Shown piece after piece: positions 41,972 through 51,747 of a DNA stretch of 64,000 bases. Position 1 is the first letter of the stretch. Every line of letters starts with the position of its first letter. The notes below the pieces were generated by a model. It saw only the letters and a program-made list of their open reading frames with translations, was not told where the DNA came from and made no database searches. Source of the DNA: Phycisphaerales bacterium (GTDB taxonomy: Bacteria; Planctomycetota; Phycisphaerae; Phycisphaerales; UBA1924). The stretch is from positions 26,780 through 90,779 of the forward strand of contig JADYXW010000090.1 of NCBI GenBank assembly GCA_020853975.1. The letters run 5' to 3'. The position numbers were made by a program, and so were the translations under genes.

Positions 41972-43393
41972 TCACACGTTGCGGAGCTTGTTGAGGCCGT
42001 TGAGGGCGGCGACCTTGTAGCACTCGGCCAGCGTGGGGTAGTTGAAGACGGCGTTGATGAAGTACTCGACCGTGGCCTTGAAGGCCATGGCGCATTGCCC
42101 GATGTGCACAAGCTCGGTCGCGTCGGTGCCGATGATGTGCACGCCCAGGATGGCGTGGCTCTCCTGGTGGATGAGCATCTTGAGCATGCCGATCTCGTCG
42201 CCCAGGAGCTGGCCCCGCGCGATCTCGCGGTAGTACGCGACGCCGGTCTCGAAGGGGATGGACTCTGCGGTGAGCTGCTCCTCGGTCCAGCCCACCATGG
42301 AAATTTCAGGAACGGAGTAGATGCCGTAGGGCAGGAGGCGTTCGAGCATCTCCGCGCGGTGGTCGAACATGTGGCAGGCGGCGAGGCGCCCCTGCTCCAT
42401 GCTTGTGCTGGCCAAGGCCGGGAAGCCGACGACGTCGCCCGCGGCGTAGATGTGCGGGACGCTGGTTCGGAAATGCTCGTCGACCTTGATACGGCCCCGA
42501 GGGTCGGCGGCGAGGCCGGCGGCGGCGAGGTTCAGGCCGTCGGTGTTGCCCTGCCGGCCCGCGCAGTAGAGGAGGCAGTCGGACCGAAGCGTCTTGCCGC
42601 TCTCGAGCACCGCCTCCGCAAAGACCTTGTTCGTGGATTGGGCGCCCTCCGGAGCATCGATGAGGTTGACCTTCACGACCTTCTCACCCAGGCGGAGCGT
42701 GACCCCCGCCTGGCGGAGGTGATACTGGAGCGCCTCGGCGATCTCGGTGTCAACAAAGTCCAGCAGGCGGTTGCGCCCCTCGATGAGCGTGGTCTTGACG
42801 CCCAGGGCGGCGAGCATGCTGGCATACTCGGTGCCGATAACGCCCCCCCCCACCACCATCATGCTCCGGGGCAGCGCCCTCAGTTGAAGGATCTCATCAC
42901 TCGTGATGATGTCCTCCTGGTTGAAGGGAACGCCGGCGAGTCTCGCGGGGCTGGTGCCGACGGCGAGCAGGATGTGGTCGGCCTCGACGGTCTCGTGCCC
43001 GCTGGGCCCCTCGACGTGGAGGGTGTTGAGGCCGGCGAAACGGCCAGTGCCGTGGAACACGCGGATGCCGTTGCTGGCGAAGTGCCCTCGGACGAGCTCG
43101 ATCTCCGCGCGGATCACGCGGTCGCAGCTCGCCCAGAGGTTGGACATGGTCGCGCCGCGCGCGGCGGCGAGGAAGTCGGCGTTTGTGGGTGCCGCGGGGA
43201 CGGGGCAGCCGCCCAGGTTCAGGATGGCCTCCCGGAGCGCTTTGCTGGGAATGGTTCCGGTGTTGATCGCGCACCCACCCACGACATCGCGGGACTCGAT
43301 GACGCAGACGCTCTTGCCGAGCTTGGCGGCCTGGATGGCGCCCTTCTGGCCGGCGGGGCCCGAACCAACGACGCAGAGATCAAATCGCCGCAT
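41972..43393 (-). CDS. sthA: Soluble pyridine nucleotide transhydrogenase
   Basis: The 473-residue FAD flavoprotein has FDLCVVGSGPAGQKGAIQAA for FAD, then GGCAINTGTIPSKALREA, where the second redox cysteine of lipoamide dehydrogenases is replaced, as in SthA. Also visible are VVGGGVIGTEYASMLAALG for NAD(P), YAAGDVVGFPALAS, and the SthA-type ending YPTLAECYKVAALNGLNKL. It exchanges reducing equivalents between NADPH and NAD. The ATG at 43393 begins the first strand directly. A TATGCT lies 9 nt upstream and no Shine-Dalgarno is seen. Confidence 0.92.
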   Translation of the reverse strand: MRRFDLCVVGSGPAGQKGAIQAAKLGKSVCVIESRDVVGGCAINTGTIPSKALREAILNLGGCPVPAAPTNADFLAAARGATMSNLWASCDRVIRAEIELVRGHFASNGIRVFHGTGRFAGLNTLHVEGPSGHETVEADHILLAVGTSPARLAGVPFNQEDIITSDEILQLRALPRSMMVVGGGVIGTEYASMLAALGVKTTLIEGRNRLLDFVDTEIAEALQYHLRQAGVTLRLGEKVVKVNLIDAPEGAQSTNKVFAEAVLESGKTLRSDCLLYCAGRQGNTDGLNLAAAGLAADPRGRIKVDEHFRTSVPHIYAAGDVVGFPALASTSMEQGRLAACHMFDHRAEMLERLLPYGIYSVPEISMVGWTEEQLTAESIPFETGVAYYREIARGQLLGDEIGMLKMLIHQESHAILGVHIIGTDATELVHIGQCAMAFKATVEYFINAVFNYPTLAECYKVAALNGLNKLRNV

Positions 43394-43430
43394 GAGACCC
43401 ACAGCATAGCGGACAGGGCGGGGCGCTGTC

Positions 43431-45119
43431 TCAGGGGCAGTCGCCGCCCGCGACAACGGTGATCAGCGCCGCCACATCGTCCTGATCGATGTTCCCGTCG
43501 TGGTTGAAGTCCGGGTCGATGCCGGTGGAGTTGTCGCCGCCCCCGACCACATTGATGAGATAACCCACGTCGTCCTGGTCCACGTTTCCATCCTGGTTCA
43601 GGTCGGCGTCGCAGAGGGGGAGTGCGGCGACGGCGGCGTTGAGAATGCCGTGCCCCCGCACAAAGAGCGGGTCGGGCTGGCCGTTGGCGACCTGATCGCC
43701 GGCGGTCGCGAAGAGGGCGGCCCGCATCTGAGCGGCGGTCCACTCCGGGTGAGCCTGGACGAGGCAGGCGACAGCGGCGGCGAGCAGGGGCGTGGAGAGT
43801 GAGGTACCGCTCGCGGAGGCGAACTGGGTGGTGTCGCCCGTCGCAACGGTGCGGGTTCCGACGCCGCGGGCGAGGACCTCGGGCTTCAGCCGGCCATCGG
43901 CGGTCGGGCCGTCGGAAGAGAACGAGGCTGTGATGCCGTCGATGTCCACGGCGCCGCACGTGATGACGGCGAGGGCGTCGGCTGGTGCGCCCAGGCGGCT
44001 GGTCTGGGGGTCGGCGTCGTTGCCGGCGTTGCCCGCGGCGGTGCAGCAGTGCAGGCCGTTGGCCGTCGCGATGTTCACGGCGATGCTGGTGACGGCGGTG
44101 ACGCCGTTCATGTCTGCCTGCGTGTACCAGTCTGAGTACGAGAGGCTGGAGGTGGCGAGGTCCCCGCCGTGGAACTCGATGAACTCCAGGGCCTCTACGT
44201 AGTAGTCTTCCTCGGCCGGAGTCTCACTGCGGATGTCCTCGGTCTTGCAGAGGATGACCGAGGCGTCGTAGGCGCCGCCCACCAGCTCGTTGGGGAAGTA
44301 GGATGCGATGCACCCGAGAATGAGCGTGCCGTGGCCGTGCTGGCCCGGCTGGTCGGCGGCCTCGTCGGTGGTGACGTTGTCATCAAAGATGAAGTCCCGC
44401 TCGGCAACGACCTGAAGCGGATGTCCCGCTTGAGTAAACGCGAGGTGGTCATACCGGAAGCCGGTATCGAGGATTCCCACGACCACGCCCTGGGCGGTGA
44501 AGCCCATGGAGTGAAGGTTCGAGAGGCCGATCTGCGCGAGTTGGGTGGACGAGCGGCCGTAGAAATCCCGGTCGGCGTAGGGCGCGGGCGGGTCGACCCG
44601 GAGGTCCACGGGAGTGCTGGCGGGCCCTTGGCGGACGGGCTGCACCCAGCGGACGAAGGGGAGTTTGGCGAGCCTGGTGATCTCCTCGCGGGATGCGGAG
44701 ACGCTGACAGCGTTCAGCCAGCGGCTGGTGGCGCGAATCCGCGGGCAGGTGCCCCGGATCGCGGACTCGTACGACGCTGCAACGGGAAGGTCGCGCTCGT
44801 CGACCAGGCCGGGATCGGTGCGGCGGCGCGATCGGCGGACGAGCGCGCGGGTTGGGTAGTTGGCTCCGAGTTCGGTGAGGGCGGCGGTGGTGTCCTCCAC
44901 GCCCTTGTCCGTGAGAAAGACCCAGGCGTGAACCCGATCGCGCCCATGCTCAAAGTGGTTCCAGACAGCCCCGTGCACCCGCGTCGGGCCAGCAATGAGA
45001 GCATCCGCGGGATCCGAAGAGAGCTGCGCCCTCGCCAGACCCGAGGACAGGAACGAGGCGGCGAACCCCGCCACGAGAGTTGCCTGCGGCCCGAACCGGC
45101 GATGCGTCGCGTGTGTCAC
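43431..45119 (-). CDS. Exported subtilisin-family (S8) protease with C-terminal dockerin-like module
   Basis: The 562-residue protein starts at GTG 45119, where GGAGG lies 5-6 nt upstream, and has a signal sequence (VAGFAASFLSSGLARA). A propeptide-like region follows, then the S8 catalytic domain with Asp218 (VVGILDTGF), His263 (GQHGHGTL), oxyanion Asn364 (TAAGNAGND) and Ser440 (ASGTSLSTP). The last 59 residues are the two-repeat dockerin module ending GGDCP (DLNQDGNVDQDDVGYLINVV, DFNHDGNIDQDDVAALITVV). It is probably secreted and held by the same partner as the other dockerin-tagged proteins. All catalytic residues are present. Confidence 0.88.
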   Translation of the reverse strand: MTHATHRRFGPQATLVAGFAASFLSSGLARAQLSSDPADALIAGPTRVHGAVWNHFEHGRDRVHAWVFLTDKGVEDTTAALTELGANYPTRALVRRSRRRTDPGLVDERDLPVAASYESAIRGTCPRIRATSRWLNAVSVSASREEITRLAKLPFVRWVQPVRQGPASTPVDLRVDPPAPYADRDFYGRSSTQLAQIGLSNLHSMGFTAQGVVVGILDTGFRYDHLAFTQAGHPLQVVAERDFIFDDNVTTDEAADQPGQHGHGTLILGCIASYFPNELVGGAYDASVILCKTEDIRSETPAEEDYYVEALEFIEFHGGDLATSSLSYSDWYTQADMNGVTAVTSIAVNIATANGLHCCTAAGNAGNDADPQTSRLGAPADALAVITCGAVDIDGITASFSSDGPTADGRLKPEVLARGVGTRTVATGDTTQFASASGTSLSTPLLAAAVACLVQAHPEWTAAQMRAALFATAGDQVANGQPDPLFVRGHGILNAAVAALPLCDADLNQDGNVDQDDVGYLINVVGGGDNSTGIDPDFNHDGNIDQDDVAALITVVAGGDCP

Positions 45120-45270
45120 CCATGCCTCCGTCAACGAATGCCCAGCATCAGAGGGCCCCACAGCGGACCCCCGCACGTCTACGCCCCCGGTGCGGAGACG
45201 ATACCACGAAATCCGCCTGGCACCAGCCCGAATCGTGAGGGTGGCCCGCCGACCGCCGCGGGCCGGTAAC

Positions 45271-45276
45271 TACAGT
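45271..45276 (+). promoter_or_regulatory. -10-like TACAGT, leaderless start of tdk
   Basis: TACAGT ends 5 nt before the GTG at 45282; no Shine-Dalgarno. Confidence 0.5.
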
Positions 45277-45281
45277 CGGCT

Positions 45282-45851
45282 GTGAGCCCGATCCATCCGA
45301 GCCTGGAAGTGGTTTGCGGTCCGATGTTCGCGGGCAAGACCACGCTGCTGATCGCCCGGATGAAAGAGGCGTCCCGGGCGGGAACGCGGGTGGTGGCCTG
45401 CCGCCCGCGGGCGGACACGCGGTCGCAGCCCGATGCCCTGACGACACACGACGGGGTGAGTCTCCCGGCGGTGACTGTCGATGACGCGGGAGGAATTCCG
45501 GGGCTTGCTCCGGGACCGGGTGGGCTGGTCGTCATCGACGAGGCGCACTTCTTCGCGGACGGTCTCATCGAGCCGGTGCGGCTTCTGCTGGCACGAGGGG
45601 TCAGCGTGGTGGTCGGGGGCGTGGACACGGACCACCGCGGCCGGCCCTTTCCGCCCTTTCCGTGGCTGCTCTGGGAGGCCGACCGGGTGGTAAAGGTCCG
45701 TGGCGTGTGCGCGGAGTGCGGCGGACCTTCGGCGAGGTCTCACAGGCTGGGGGCGGGCGATGGCGCGATCGCCGTGGGCGGTGCGGAGAGCTATCGGGCG
45801 CTCTGCCGCGCGTGCTTCGAGCGGGTGATGGGGTCGCCCGCGCTACACTGA
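45282..45851 (+). CDS. tdk: Thymidine kinase, type II
   Basis: The 189-residue protein has the P-loop VCGPMFAGKTTLLIARM, RPRAD, the Walker B VVIDEAHFF, VVVGGVDTDHRGRPF (lasso/base recognition region) and the zinc-binding CAEC ... CRAC pairs. It phosphorylates thymidine (salvage). It starts with GTG 5 nt after TACAGT. The MFS gene follows after 7 bp. Confidence 0.93.
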   Translation: MSPIHPSLEVVCGPMFAGKTTLLIARMKEASRAGTRVVACRPRADTRSQPDALTTHDGVSLPAVTVDDAGGIPGLAPGPGGLVVIDEAHFFADGLIEPVRLLLARGVSVVVGGVDTDHRGRPFPPFPWLLWEADRVVKVRGVCAECGGPSARSHRLGAGDGAIAVGGAESYRALCRACFERVMGSPALH

Positions 45852-45858
45852 CGCCCCG

Positions 45859-47235
45859 TTGACGAGTGTGCCCACAGGACCAGCGCGGACAGGGATGTTG
45901 ACGGCCCCGGTGCGGGCCGTGCGGTCGTTTCTGCCGGGGTCGCAGCCACTGCTCTCGCGGCAGAGCTACACGCTCGAACTGACAACGGCCGGTTTCTTCG
46001 CGCTGGCGCTGGCTGCGATCGAGAGCGGGGTGATCTCGGTCTTTGCGAAGCAGACGTTCGAGGGTGTTGTGTCTGAGCGCACGCTGAACTTCACCGTCGC
46101 GGCGCTGGGCTCCATGGACGCGCTGGCGAACATCCTGAGCTTTGTATGGCTGTCGGGGTCGCACGGGCGGCCCAAGGTGCCGTTCATCAACGCGCTCCAG
46201 GTGGTGGTGCTGGTGTGCATCGTGTCGCTGGCGCTGATCCCGCGGACGCCCGCGGGGCTGGGGCTGCTTGTCTTTGCGGTGCTCACGGCGCGGACGTGCT
46301 GGTCGGGGATCGTGATTCTGAGGCCGACGGTGTGGCGGGCGAACTACGCGCGGGCGGTGCGGGCGTCGATCATCGGGAGGGTTTCGACGCTGCAGGTCCT
46401 GGTCGTTGCGGGCATCGGCGCGCTGCTGGGGAGCCTACTCGACCGGTCGCTCTCGTGGTATCAGATGTGCCTGCCGGTGGTCGTAGCGCTGGCCATGGTG
46501 GCCGTGGGCGCCACGGGCAGGCTGCGCATCCGCCGAGAGCGGGCGTTGCTGAAGGCAGAGCGAGAGGGGCCTCGCGTGCTGCCCCCCTGGAAGGGGCCGC
46601 TGGTGGTTCTGCAGGTGCTCAGGCAGGACCCGTGGTACTCGAGGTTCATGCGGTGGATGTTCGTGCTGGGGTTCGGCAACATCATGGTCACGCCGGTGCT
46701 CGCGATCATGCTGCGCGACCAGTTCGGCGTGAAGTACCTCGCGAGCATCCTGGTCACGAGCACGATCCCGTTTGTCGTGCAGGCGATGGCGATCCCCGCG
46801 TGGGCCAGGCTGCTCGACCGGGCGCACGTCGTGCGGTTCCGGTCGATCCACGCCTGGTGCTTCGTGGCGGCGGGGATCGTGATGGTGCTCGCCTCGGCGC
46901 TGCACCGGGTGGAGCTGCTGTACGTGTCTGCGGTGATGCTGGGCGTGGCCTTCGCCGGCGGCACCTTGGCCTGGAACCTGGGGCACGTGGACTTCTCTCC
47001 GCCGGGTGAGACCGGGCGGTACATGGCGACGCACGTGACGCTGAACGGCCTTCGCGGGCTGCTGGCGCCGCTGACCTCCGTCGTCGTCTATGAAGCTGCA
47101 CGGAGCGCGGGTTGGAACGCGCCCCTCACCGCCCTGGGAGTGTCGCTGGTCGTGTCCATCGCGGGGGCCGCAGGGTTCGTGCTGCTCCGCGCCCAGATGG
47201 GAACCCTGGGGTCCACGCCCAACCGGCACGCCTAG
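45859..47235 (+). CDS. MFS-type membrane transporter
   Basis: The 458-residue protein has about 10-12 hydrophobic helices and the short basic cytoplasmic loops expected of the major facilitator superfamily (GSHGRPKVPF after helix 2; RLRIRRERALLKAEREG in the central loop). No substrate-specific motif is recognised. The start is uncertain: TTG 45859 lies 9 nt after a TACACT, ATG 45895 is the alternative, and the first helix begins at about residue 38. It lies directly after tdk but need not be functionally linked. Confidence 0.7.
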   Translation: MTSVPTGPARTGMLTAPVRAVRSFLPGSQPLLSRQSYTLELTTAGFFALALAAIESGVISVFAKQTFEGVVSERTLNFTVAALGSMDALANILSFVWLSGSHGRPKVPFINALQVVVLVCIVSLALIPRTPAGLGLLVFAVLTARTCWSGIVILRPTVWRANYARAVRASIIGRVSTLQVLVVAGIGALLGSLLDRSLSWYQMCLPVVVALAMVAVGATGRLRIRRERALLKAEREGPRVLPPWKGPLVVLQVLRQDPWYSRFMRWMFVLGFGNIMVTPVLAIMLRDQFGVKYLASILVTSTIPFVVQAMAIPAWARLLDRAHVVRFRSIHAWCFVAAGIVMVLASALHRVELLYVSAVMLGVAFAGGTLAWNLGHVDFSPPGETGRYMATHVTLNGLRGLLAPLTSVVVYEAARSAGWNAPLTALGVSLVVSIAGAAGFVLLRAQMGTLGSTPNRHA

Positions 47236-47373
47236 GGATGGGCGCCCGGGCCCCCACTACCATGGCGTTCGCAGACAGGCCCGGGCCCACGGAGCGCGTG
47301 CTCCGACGGGCTTGACGCTGCGCACTGCGTGCTACGCCGCCGCCCGGTGCGGCTGCACGACGGGACCGAGAGA

Positions 47374-50300
47374 ATGACCGATCCCCAGCACGAGCACGAC
47401 GGCAGCGCGCCGGAGCCGCCGCAACTCGGCGGCCATCCGCTCGGGCTGCTGGTGCGTTCCTCGGCGGTGCGGCGCATGGCGGAGGACCTCGCCGCGGGAC
47501 ACCGGAGTGTCGTGACGGGGGTCGCGGAGTCCGCGGTAAACCTGCTCGCGGCGGCGACGGCGACGGTCACCGGGCGTCCGGTCGTGCTGGTCGTGGCGCA
47601 CCTGGACGACGCGGACGAGGCGGCGGACGAACTGGAGGGTCTGCTGCCCGTCGTGACGCTGCCCGCGCTGGAGCACTCGCCGGGCAGCCGGGCCGCGGCG
47701 GAGCCCTTTCTTCGCCGTCTCGACGCGTGCCGGGCGGCGGGCTCACTTGAGGGGGCGAGCGTCGTGGTGTGCCCCATTCAGGCGCTGATGCAGCTTGTGC
47801 CGGGCGAGGCCGAGGTGGGGGCGTTCTCTCTCACGATCGAGGAGGGGGCGACACTCTCGCAGCAGGAGCTGCTGCGCTGGCTTGCTGCGTCGGGGTATTC
47901 GCGGACGGACGCGGTGGGCGAGCCGGGCGACTTTGCGGTGCGGGGCGGGATCGTGGACGTCTTCCCCGCGGCGGGCGACAGCCGCGGGTCGCCCGTGAGG
48001 CTGGACTTCTTCGGCGACGTGGTTGACAAGCTGAGCGAGTTTGACCCGGACTCGATGGCGACTGATCGGCGAGTGGAACGGGTGAGGTTGCCGGTGGCGG
48101 ACGCGGAGCGGATGGCGCCCTCGGACGCGGGGGTGTGCTTCCTCGAACTGCTGCCCCGCGGGGCGATCGCGATGCTCGCGGAGACCGGCGAGGTGGTGGA
48201 GCAGGGGCGCGGGTACTTCGAGCGGGTGTCGGAGCCTCGTGGGATCATCGGCCCGCCCGCGGTGCTCGCGCACCTGGAGCGCCGCTTCGCGGCGCTGGCG
48301 GAGGTGAACCAGTTCTCCGCGGGCGCGGCTTCCGCGGACAGGAGGCCGGACCTGGGCGCCGGGGTGCTGCCGACCTTTCCGCACGACGCGGCGGCGGCGA
48401 CGGCGGAGCTGGTCTCGATGGCGAGGGCGGGCGCAATCGTGTGCTGCCAGAATCAGGGCGAGGTGGACCGCGCGAACGAGCTGCTGGCCGAGGCAGATGC
48501 GCCGACCAACATCCGCGTGTGCGCATGCTACGTGCACCGGGGCTTCACGTGGCACGACGCGGACGCCCCGCCCGTGGCGGTGGTGCCTTTCCACGAGCTG
48601 ATGAGCCGGTTTTCGGTGAGGCGGCGCGCAGGGAGGGTGCGGGCCGGGCGGGCGATGGACACGTTCCTGACGTTCGAGTCAGGGGACTATGTGGTGCACG
48701 CGGACCACGGCATCGCGCGGTTCGACGGGCTGAAACTCATGAAGCCCCGCGACCTCCCCACGGCCCAGCGCGGCGCGGGCCGCACTCCCGCAGAGCAGGA
48801 GGAGTACCTGGTCCTGGAGTTCGCGTCGCGGGCCAGGCTGTATGTCCCCGCGATGCACATCGACAAGGTGCAGAAGTATGTCGGGGGGTTCCACGGCAAG
48901 CCGCCCCTCTCGACGCTGGGCGGGACGCGATGGCGCGCACAGAAGGAGCGTGTATCCGAGAGCGTGAGGGACCTGGCCGCGGAGCTGATGCGTGTGCGCG
49001 CCGCCCGCGAGCACCTGCCCGGCATCGCCTATCCCGCCGACACCACCTGGCAGCGCGAGTTCGAGGACGAGTTTCCCTACGAGGAGACCGAGGACCAGCT
49101 CGCCAGCCTCTCAGAGATCAAGAAGGACATGCAGCGGGCCAGGCCAATGGATCGGTTGGTCTGCGGCGACGTGGGCTTCGGCAAGACCGAGCTCGCCATC
49201 CGGGCGGCGTTCAAGGCGGTGGAGTCGGGCAGGCAGGTCGCGGTACTCGTGCCCACCACGGTGCTCGCGGAGCAGCACGAGAGGACGTTCCGGGGGCGGT
49301 TCGCGGCGTACCCGTTCCGGGTCGAGTCCGTCTCGCGCTTCAAGTCCGACGCGCAGGTGAAGCAGACGCTGGACGATCTCTCTCGCGGGCAGGTAGACAT
49401 CATCATCGGGACGCACCGCGTCCTGAGCAAGGATGTTCGCTTCGCGGACCTGGGGCTGGTCGTCATCGACGAGGAGCAGCGATTCGGCGTGGAGCACAAG
49501 GAGTCGCTCCTGAGGTTGAGGCTGACGGTCGACGTGCTGACGCTCTCGGCGACGCCCATCCCGCGGACCCTGCACATGGCGATGCTGGGCATCCGCGACA
49601 TCTCGAGCCTGACGACCGCCCCGCTCGACCGGCGCGCGATCGTGACGGAGGTCATCCCGTTCAACACGCACAGAGTGAGGCAGGCCATCGAGCGCGAGCT
49701 GGCCCGCGAGGGGCAGGTGTTCTATGTGCACAACCGCGTGCACGACATCCGCAGCAAGGCGGACGACATCCAGAGGCTGGTGCCCGACGCGCGGATCGTC
49801 GTGGGCCACGGGCAGATGCCCCCGGAAGAGCTGGAGGCCGTGATGCTCCGGTTCATCAGGCGGGAGGCGGACGTCCTGCTCTCCACCACCATCATCGAGA
49901 GCGGGATCGACATCGCCTCCGCGAACACGATGATCATCGACGACGCGGACCGCTTCGGGCTCGCCGACCTGCACCAGCTCCGCGGGCGCGTGGGCCGGGG
50001 CAAGCACAGGGGGTACTGCTACGCGTTGCTGCCCGCGGAACGGAACGTGAACGAGGTCGCCAGAAAGAGGCTGCAGGCGCTGGAGCAGTACTCGATGCTC
50101 GGGGCCGGGTTCAAGATCGCCATGCGGGATCTGGAGATCCGCGGCGCGGGAAACATCCTCGGCGCGGAGCAGAGCGGGCACATCGCGGCGGTGGGATACG
50201 AGATGTACTGCCAGCTCCTCGAGAGCGCGGTGCACGACCTGCAGCACGAGACCCCGAAGGTGACGGCGAGCGCGACCTCGGTAGAGATCGGCGCGGGCGG

Positions 50301-50796
50301 GCTCATCCCCTCGGGGTACATCCCCAGCGAGCCCCGAAGGCTTGACGCCTATCGGCGCATCGCCTCGGCCCAGTCGCAGGATCAGCTCGACAAGGCCCGC
50401 GCGGACCTCGCGGACGCGTACGGCGAGCCCCCGGCGCCGGTCGCGACGCTGCTGGACGTGGCCTCCGTGCGCGTCGCGTGCGCGCTGCTGGGGGTTCGCA
50501 CCGTCACCATCCGGGAGAAGGACGTGGTCTTCACGTGCGAGGACCCGGCGAGAGTCGCCGCGGAACTGACGGCACGGGCCGCGGGCACGCCGGGGACGGT
50601 CACGCCCCTGCCTCCAAAGTCCAACGAGACGCTGAGCGAGGTCTATTTCAGACCGCACGCCGGCGCACTGGAGCCGGCGACGCTTCTGCCCGTGCTGCGC
50701 CGAAGGCTCGGGCTGCTGACTCGTTCTTCGCAGGCCGCGCCGCAGCCCGCGGGGCCTCAGAACGGGCGAAGGGCGCGAGGGACCACGCCCCGATAG
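47374..50796 (+). CDS. mfd: Transcription-repair coupling factor
   Basis: The 1140-residue protein has the Mfd domain order: UvrB-like N-terminal region (SVVTGVAESAVNLLAAA ... EHSPGSRAAAEPFLRRL), the RNA polymerase-interacting domain (SGDYVVHADHGIARFDG), a RecG-like translocase with Walker A GDVGFGKTELAIRAAF, DEEQRFGVEHKE, LTLSATPIPRTLH, and IESGIDIASANTMIIDDADR. The C-terminal TRCF domain follows. It removes stalled RNA polymerase and recruits UvrA. ATG 47374 is used; GTG 47329 would add 15 residues, and a stop in frame just upstream limits further extension. Confidence 0.94.
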   Translation: MTDPQHEHDGSAPEPPQLGGHPLGLLVRSSAVRRMAEDLAAGHRSVVTGVAESAVNLLAAATATVTGRPVVLVVAHLDDADEAADELEGLLPVVTLPALEHSPGSRAAAEPFLRRLDACRAAGSLEGASVVVCPIQALMQLVPGEAEVGAFSLTIEEGATLSQQELLRWLAASGYSRTDAVGEPGDFAVRGGIVDVFPAAGDSRGSPVRLDFFGDVVDKLSEFDPDSMATDRRVERVRLPVADAERMAPSDAGVCFLELLPRGAIAMLAETGEVVEQGRGYFERVSEPRGIIGPPAVLAHLERRFAALAEVNQFSAGAASADRRPDLGAGVLPTFPHDAAAATAELVSMARAGAIVCCQNQGEVDRANELLAEADAPTNIRVCACYVHRGFTWHDADAPPVAVVPFHELMSRFSVRRRAGRVRAGRAMDTFLTFESGDYVVHADHGIARFDGLKLMKPRDLPTAQRGAGRTPAEQEEYLVLEFASRARLYVPAMHIDKVQKYVGGFHGKPPLSTLGGTRWRAQKERVSESVRDLAAELMRVRAAREHLPGIAYPADTTWQREFEDEFPYEETEDQLASLSEIKKDMQRARPMDRLVCGDVGFGKTELAIRAAFKAVESGRQVAVLVPTTVLAEQHERTFRGRFAAYPFRVESVSRFKSDAQVKQTLDDLSRGQVDIIIGTHRVLSKDVRFADLGLVVIDEEQRFGVEHKESLLRLRLTVDVLTLSATPIPRTLHMAMLGIRDISSLTTAPLDRRAIVTEVIPFNTHRVRQAIERELAREGQVFYVHNRVHDIRSKADDIQRLVPDARIVVGHGQMPPEELEAVMLRFIRREADVLLSTTIIESGIDIASANTMIIDDADRFGLADLHQLRGRVGRGKHRGYCYALLPAERNVNEVARKRLQALEQYSMLGAGFKIAMRDLEIRGAGNILGAEQSGHIAAVGYEMYCQLLESAVHDLQHETPKVTASATSVEIGAGGLIPSGYIPSEPRRLDAYRRIASAQSQDQLDKARADLADAYGEPPAPVATLLDVASVRVACALLGVRTVTIREKDVVFTCEDPARVAAELTARAAGTPGTVTPLPPKSNETLSEVYFRPHAGALEPATLLPVLRRRLGLLTRSSQAAPQPAGPQNGRRARGTTPR

Positions 50797-50859
50797 GTCG
50801 GGACGTACACTGGGGGTTGCAACCGCGGCCCGCCGCGGACGAGCCACGCGGAGAACAGA

Positions 50860-51603
50860 ATGCCCGAGCACAGCACGCCCGGGGGTGCGCACCACCCCGT
50901 GACCGAACGCCGCATCTTGGAGCTGAAGAGCCGGTTCCTGCGCGAGTCGACGTTCGCGGTCTCGATGCTGGAGCGTGCGGTGAACGCGCTGTGGACGCTT
51001 GACGCCGACGCGGCGAGGTCCGTACGCAAGAGCGACGATCAGGTGGACGCTGAAGAGGTGGCCATCGAGCAGGCCTGCCACGAGGTGCTGGCGCTCCGGG
51101 CGCCGTTCGCCAGAGACTTCCGAACCGCGACATTCATCCTGCGCGCCAATAGCACGATCGAGCGCGTGGGCGACCACGCGACCTCCATTGCGAAGGTGGT
51201 GATCCGGCTGTCCGAACGGTGCGGCTCCACCCCGCCCCGCTGGCCGACGGCGCTCCGTGAACTCGGTCAGCGCGTGCCGACGATCTGTCACCAGGCGCTG
51301 CGGACCGTGCAGGACGAGGACGCCGACGGCGCGAAGAGGCTGATCACGGGAGACCAGGCGATCGACCTGCTCGAGAAGAGGCTGTTCGAGGAGACACTGC
51401 AGGTGGTGAGCGACCCGGCGCTGGGCGATCACGGCCCGCCCGTGGGACTGCTGGTGTATCGCGTGGGCCGGGAGCTGGAGCGCGTAGGCGACCTCATGGC
51501 AAGTATCGCCGAGGACGTTGTTTATCTCGCGACAGGGACGATCATCCGCCACGAGAAGAGGCGGCTGCGTCAGGCGGCGCCGGGCGAGCAGGCCCCCCCG
51601 TGA
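50860..51603 (+). CDS. phoU: PhoU-type phosphate transport regulator
   Basis: The 247-residue all-helical protein has two PhoU repeats, each with a D-x-x-[VI]-D/[E/D]-x-x-E and E-R-[VI]-[GA]-D motif (SDDQVDAEEVAIEQ with NSTIERVGDHATSIA; GDQAIDLLEKRLFEE with GRELERVGDLMASIAED). PhoU binds metal clusters and damps Pho signalling at the PstSCAB transporter. GGAGAACAGA precedes the ATG. The next gene encodes a phosphate-type porin, which fits a phosphate-uptake role, although no pst genes are here. Confidence 0.88.
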   Translation: MPEHSTPGGAHHPVTERRILELKSRFLRESTFAVSMLERAVNALWTLDADAARSVRKSDDQVDAEEVAIEQACHEVLALRAPFARDFRTATFILRANSTIERVGDHATSIAKVVIRLSERCGSTPPRWPTALRELGQRVPTICHQALRTVQDEDADGAKRLITGDQAIDLLEKRLFEETLQVVSDPALGDHGPPVGLLVYRVGRELERVGDLMASIAEDVVYLATGTIIRHEKRRLRQAAPGEQAPP

Positions 51604-51747
51604 CGCGGGCGGGGCCGAGCGCAAAGTTTCAGCAGGGACGGGCACAACGGGCGGTTCAAGTCGGGTGAAGGTCCGCGAGACCGTTCGCGGCTTGATAGCA
51701 TGCGGCCTGCGTGCCGGGGTTCACCCTTCCCTCTTTGGAGTTCACTG

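Noticed and set aside
49111..51645. 844-codon minus-strand open frame across mfd and phoU
   Set aside because: Shadow of two well-recognised plus-strand genes; composition rich in Arg, His, Pro and Leu with no domain.
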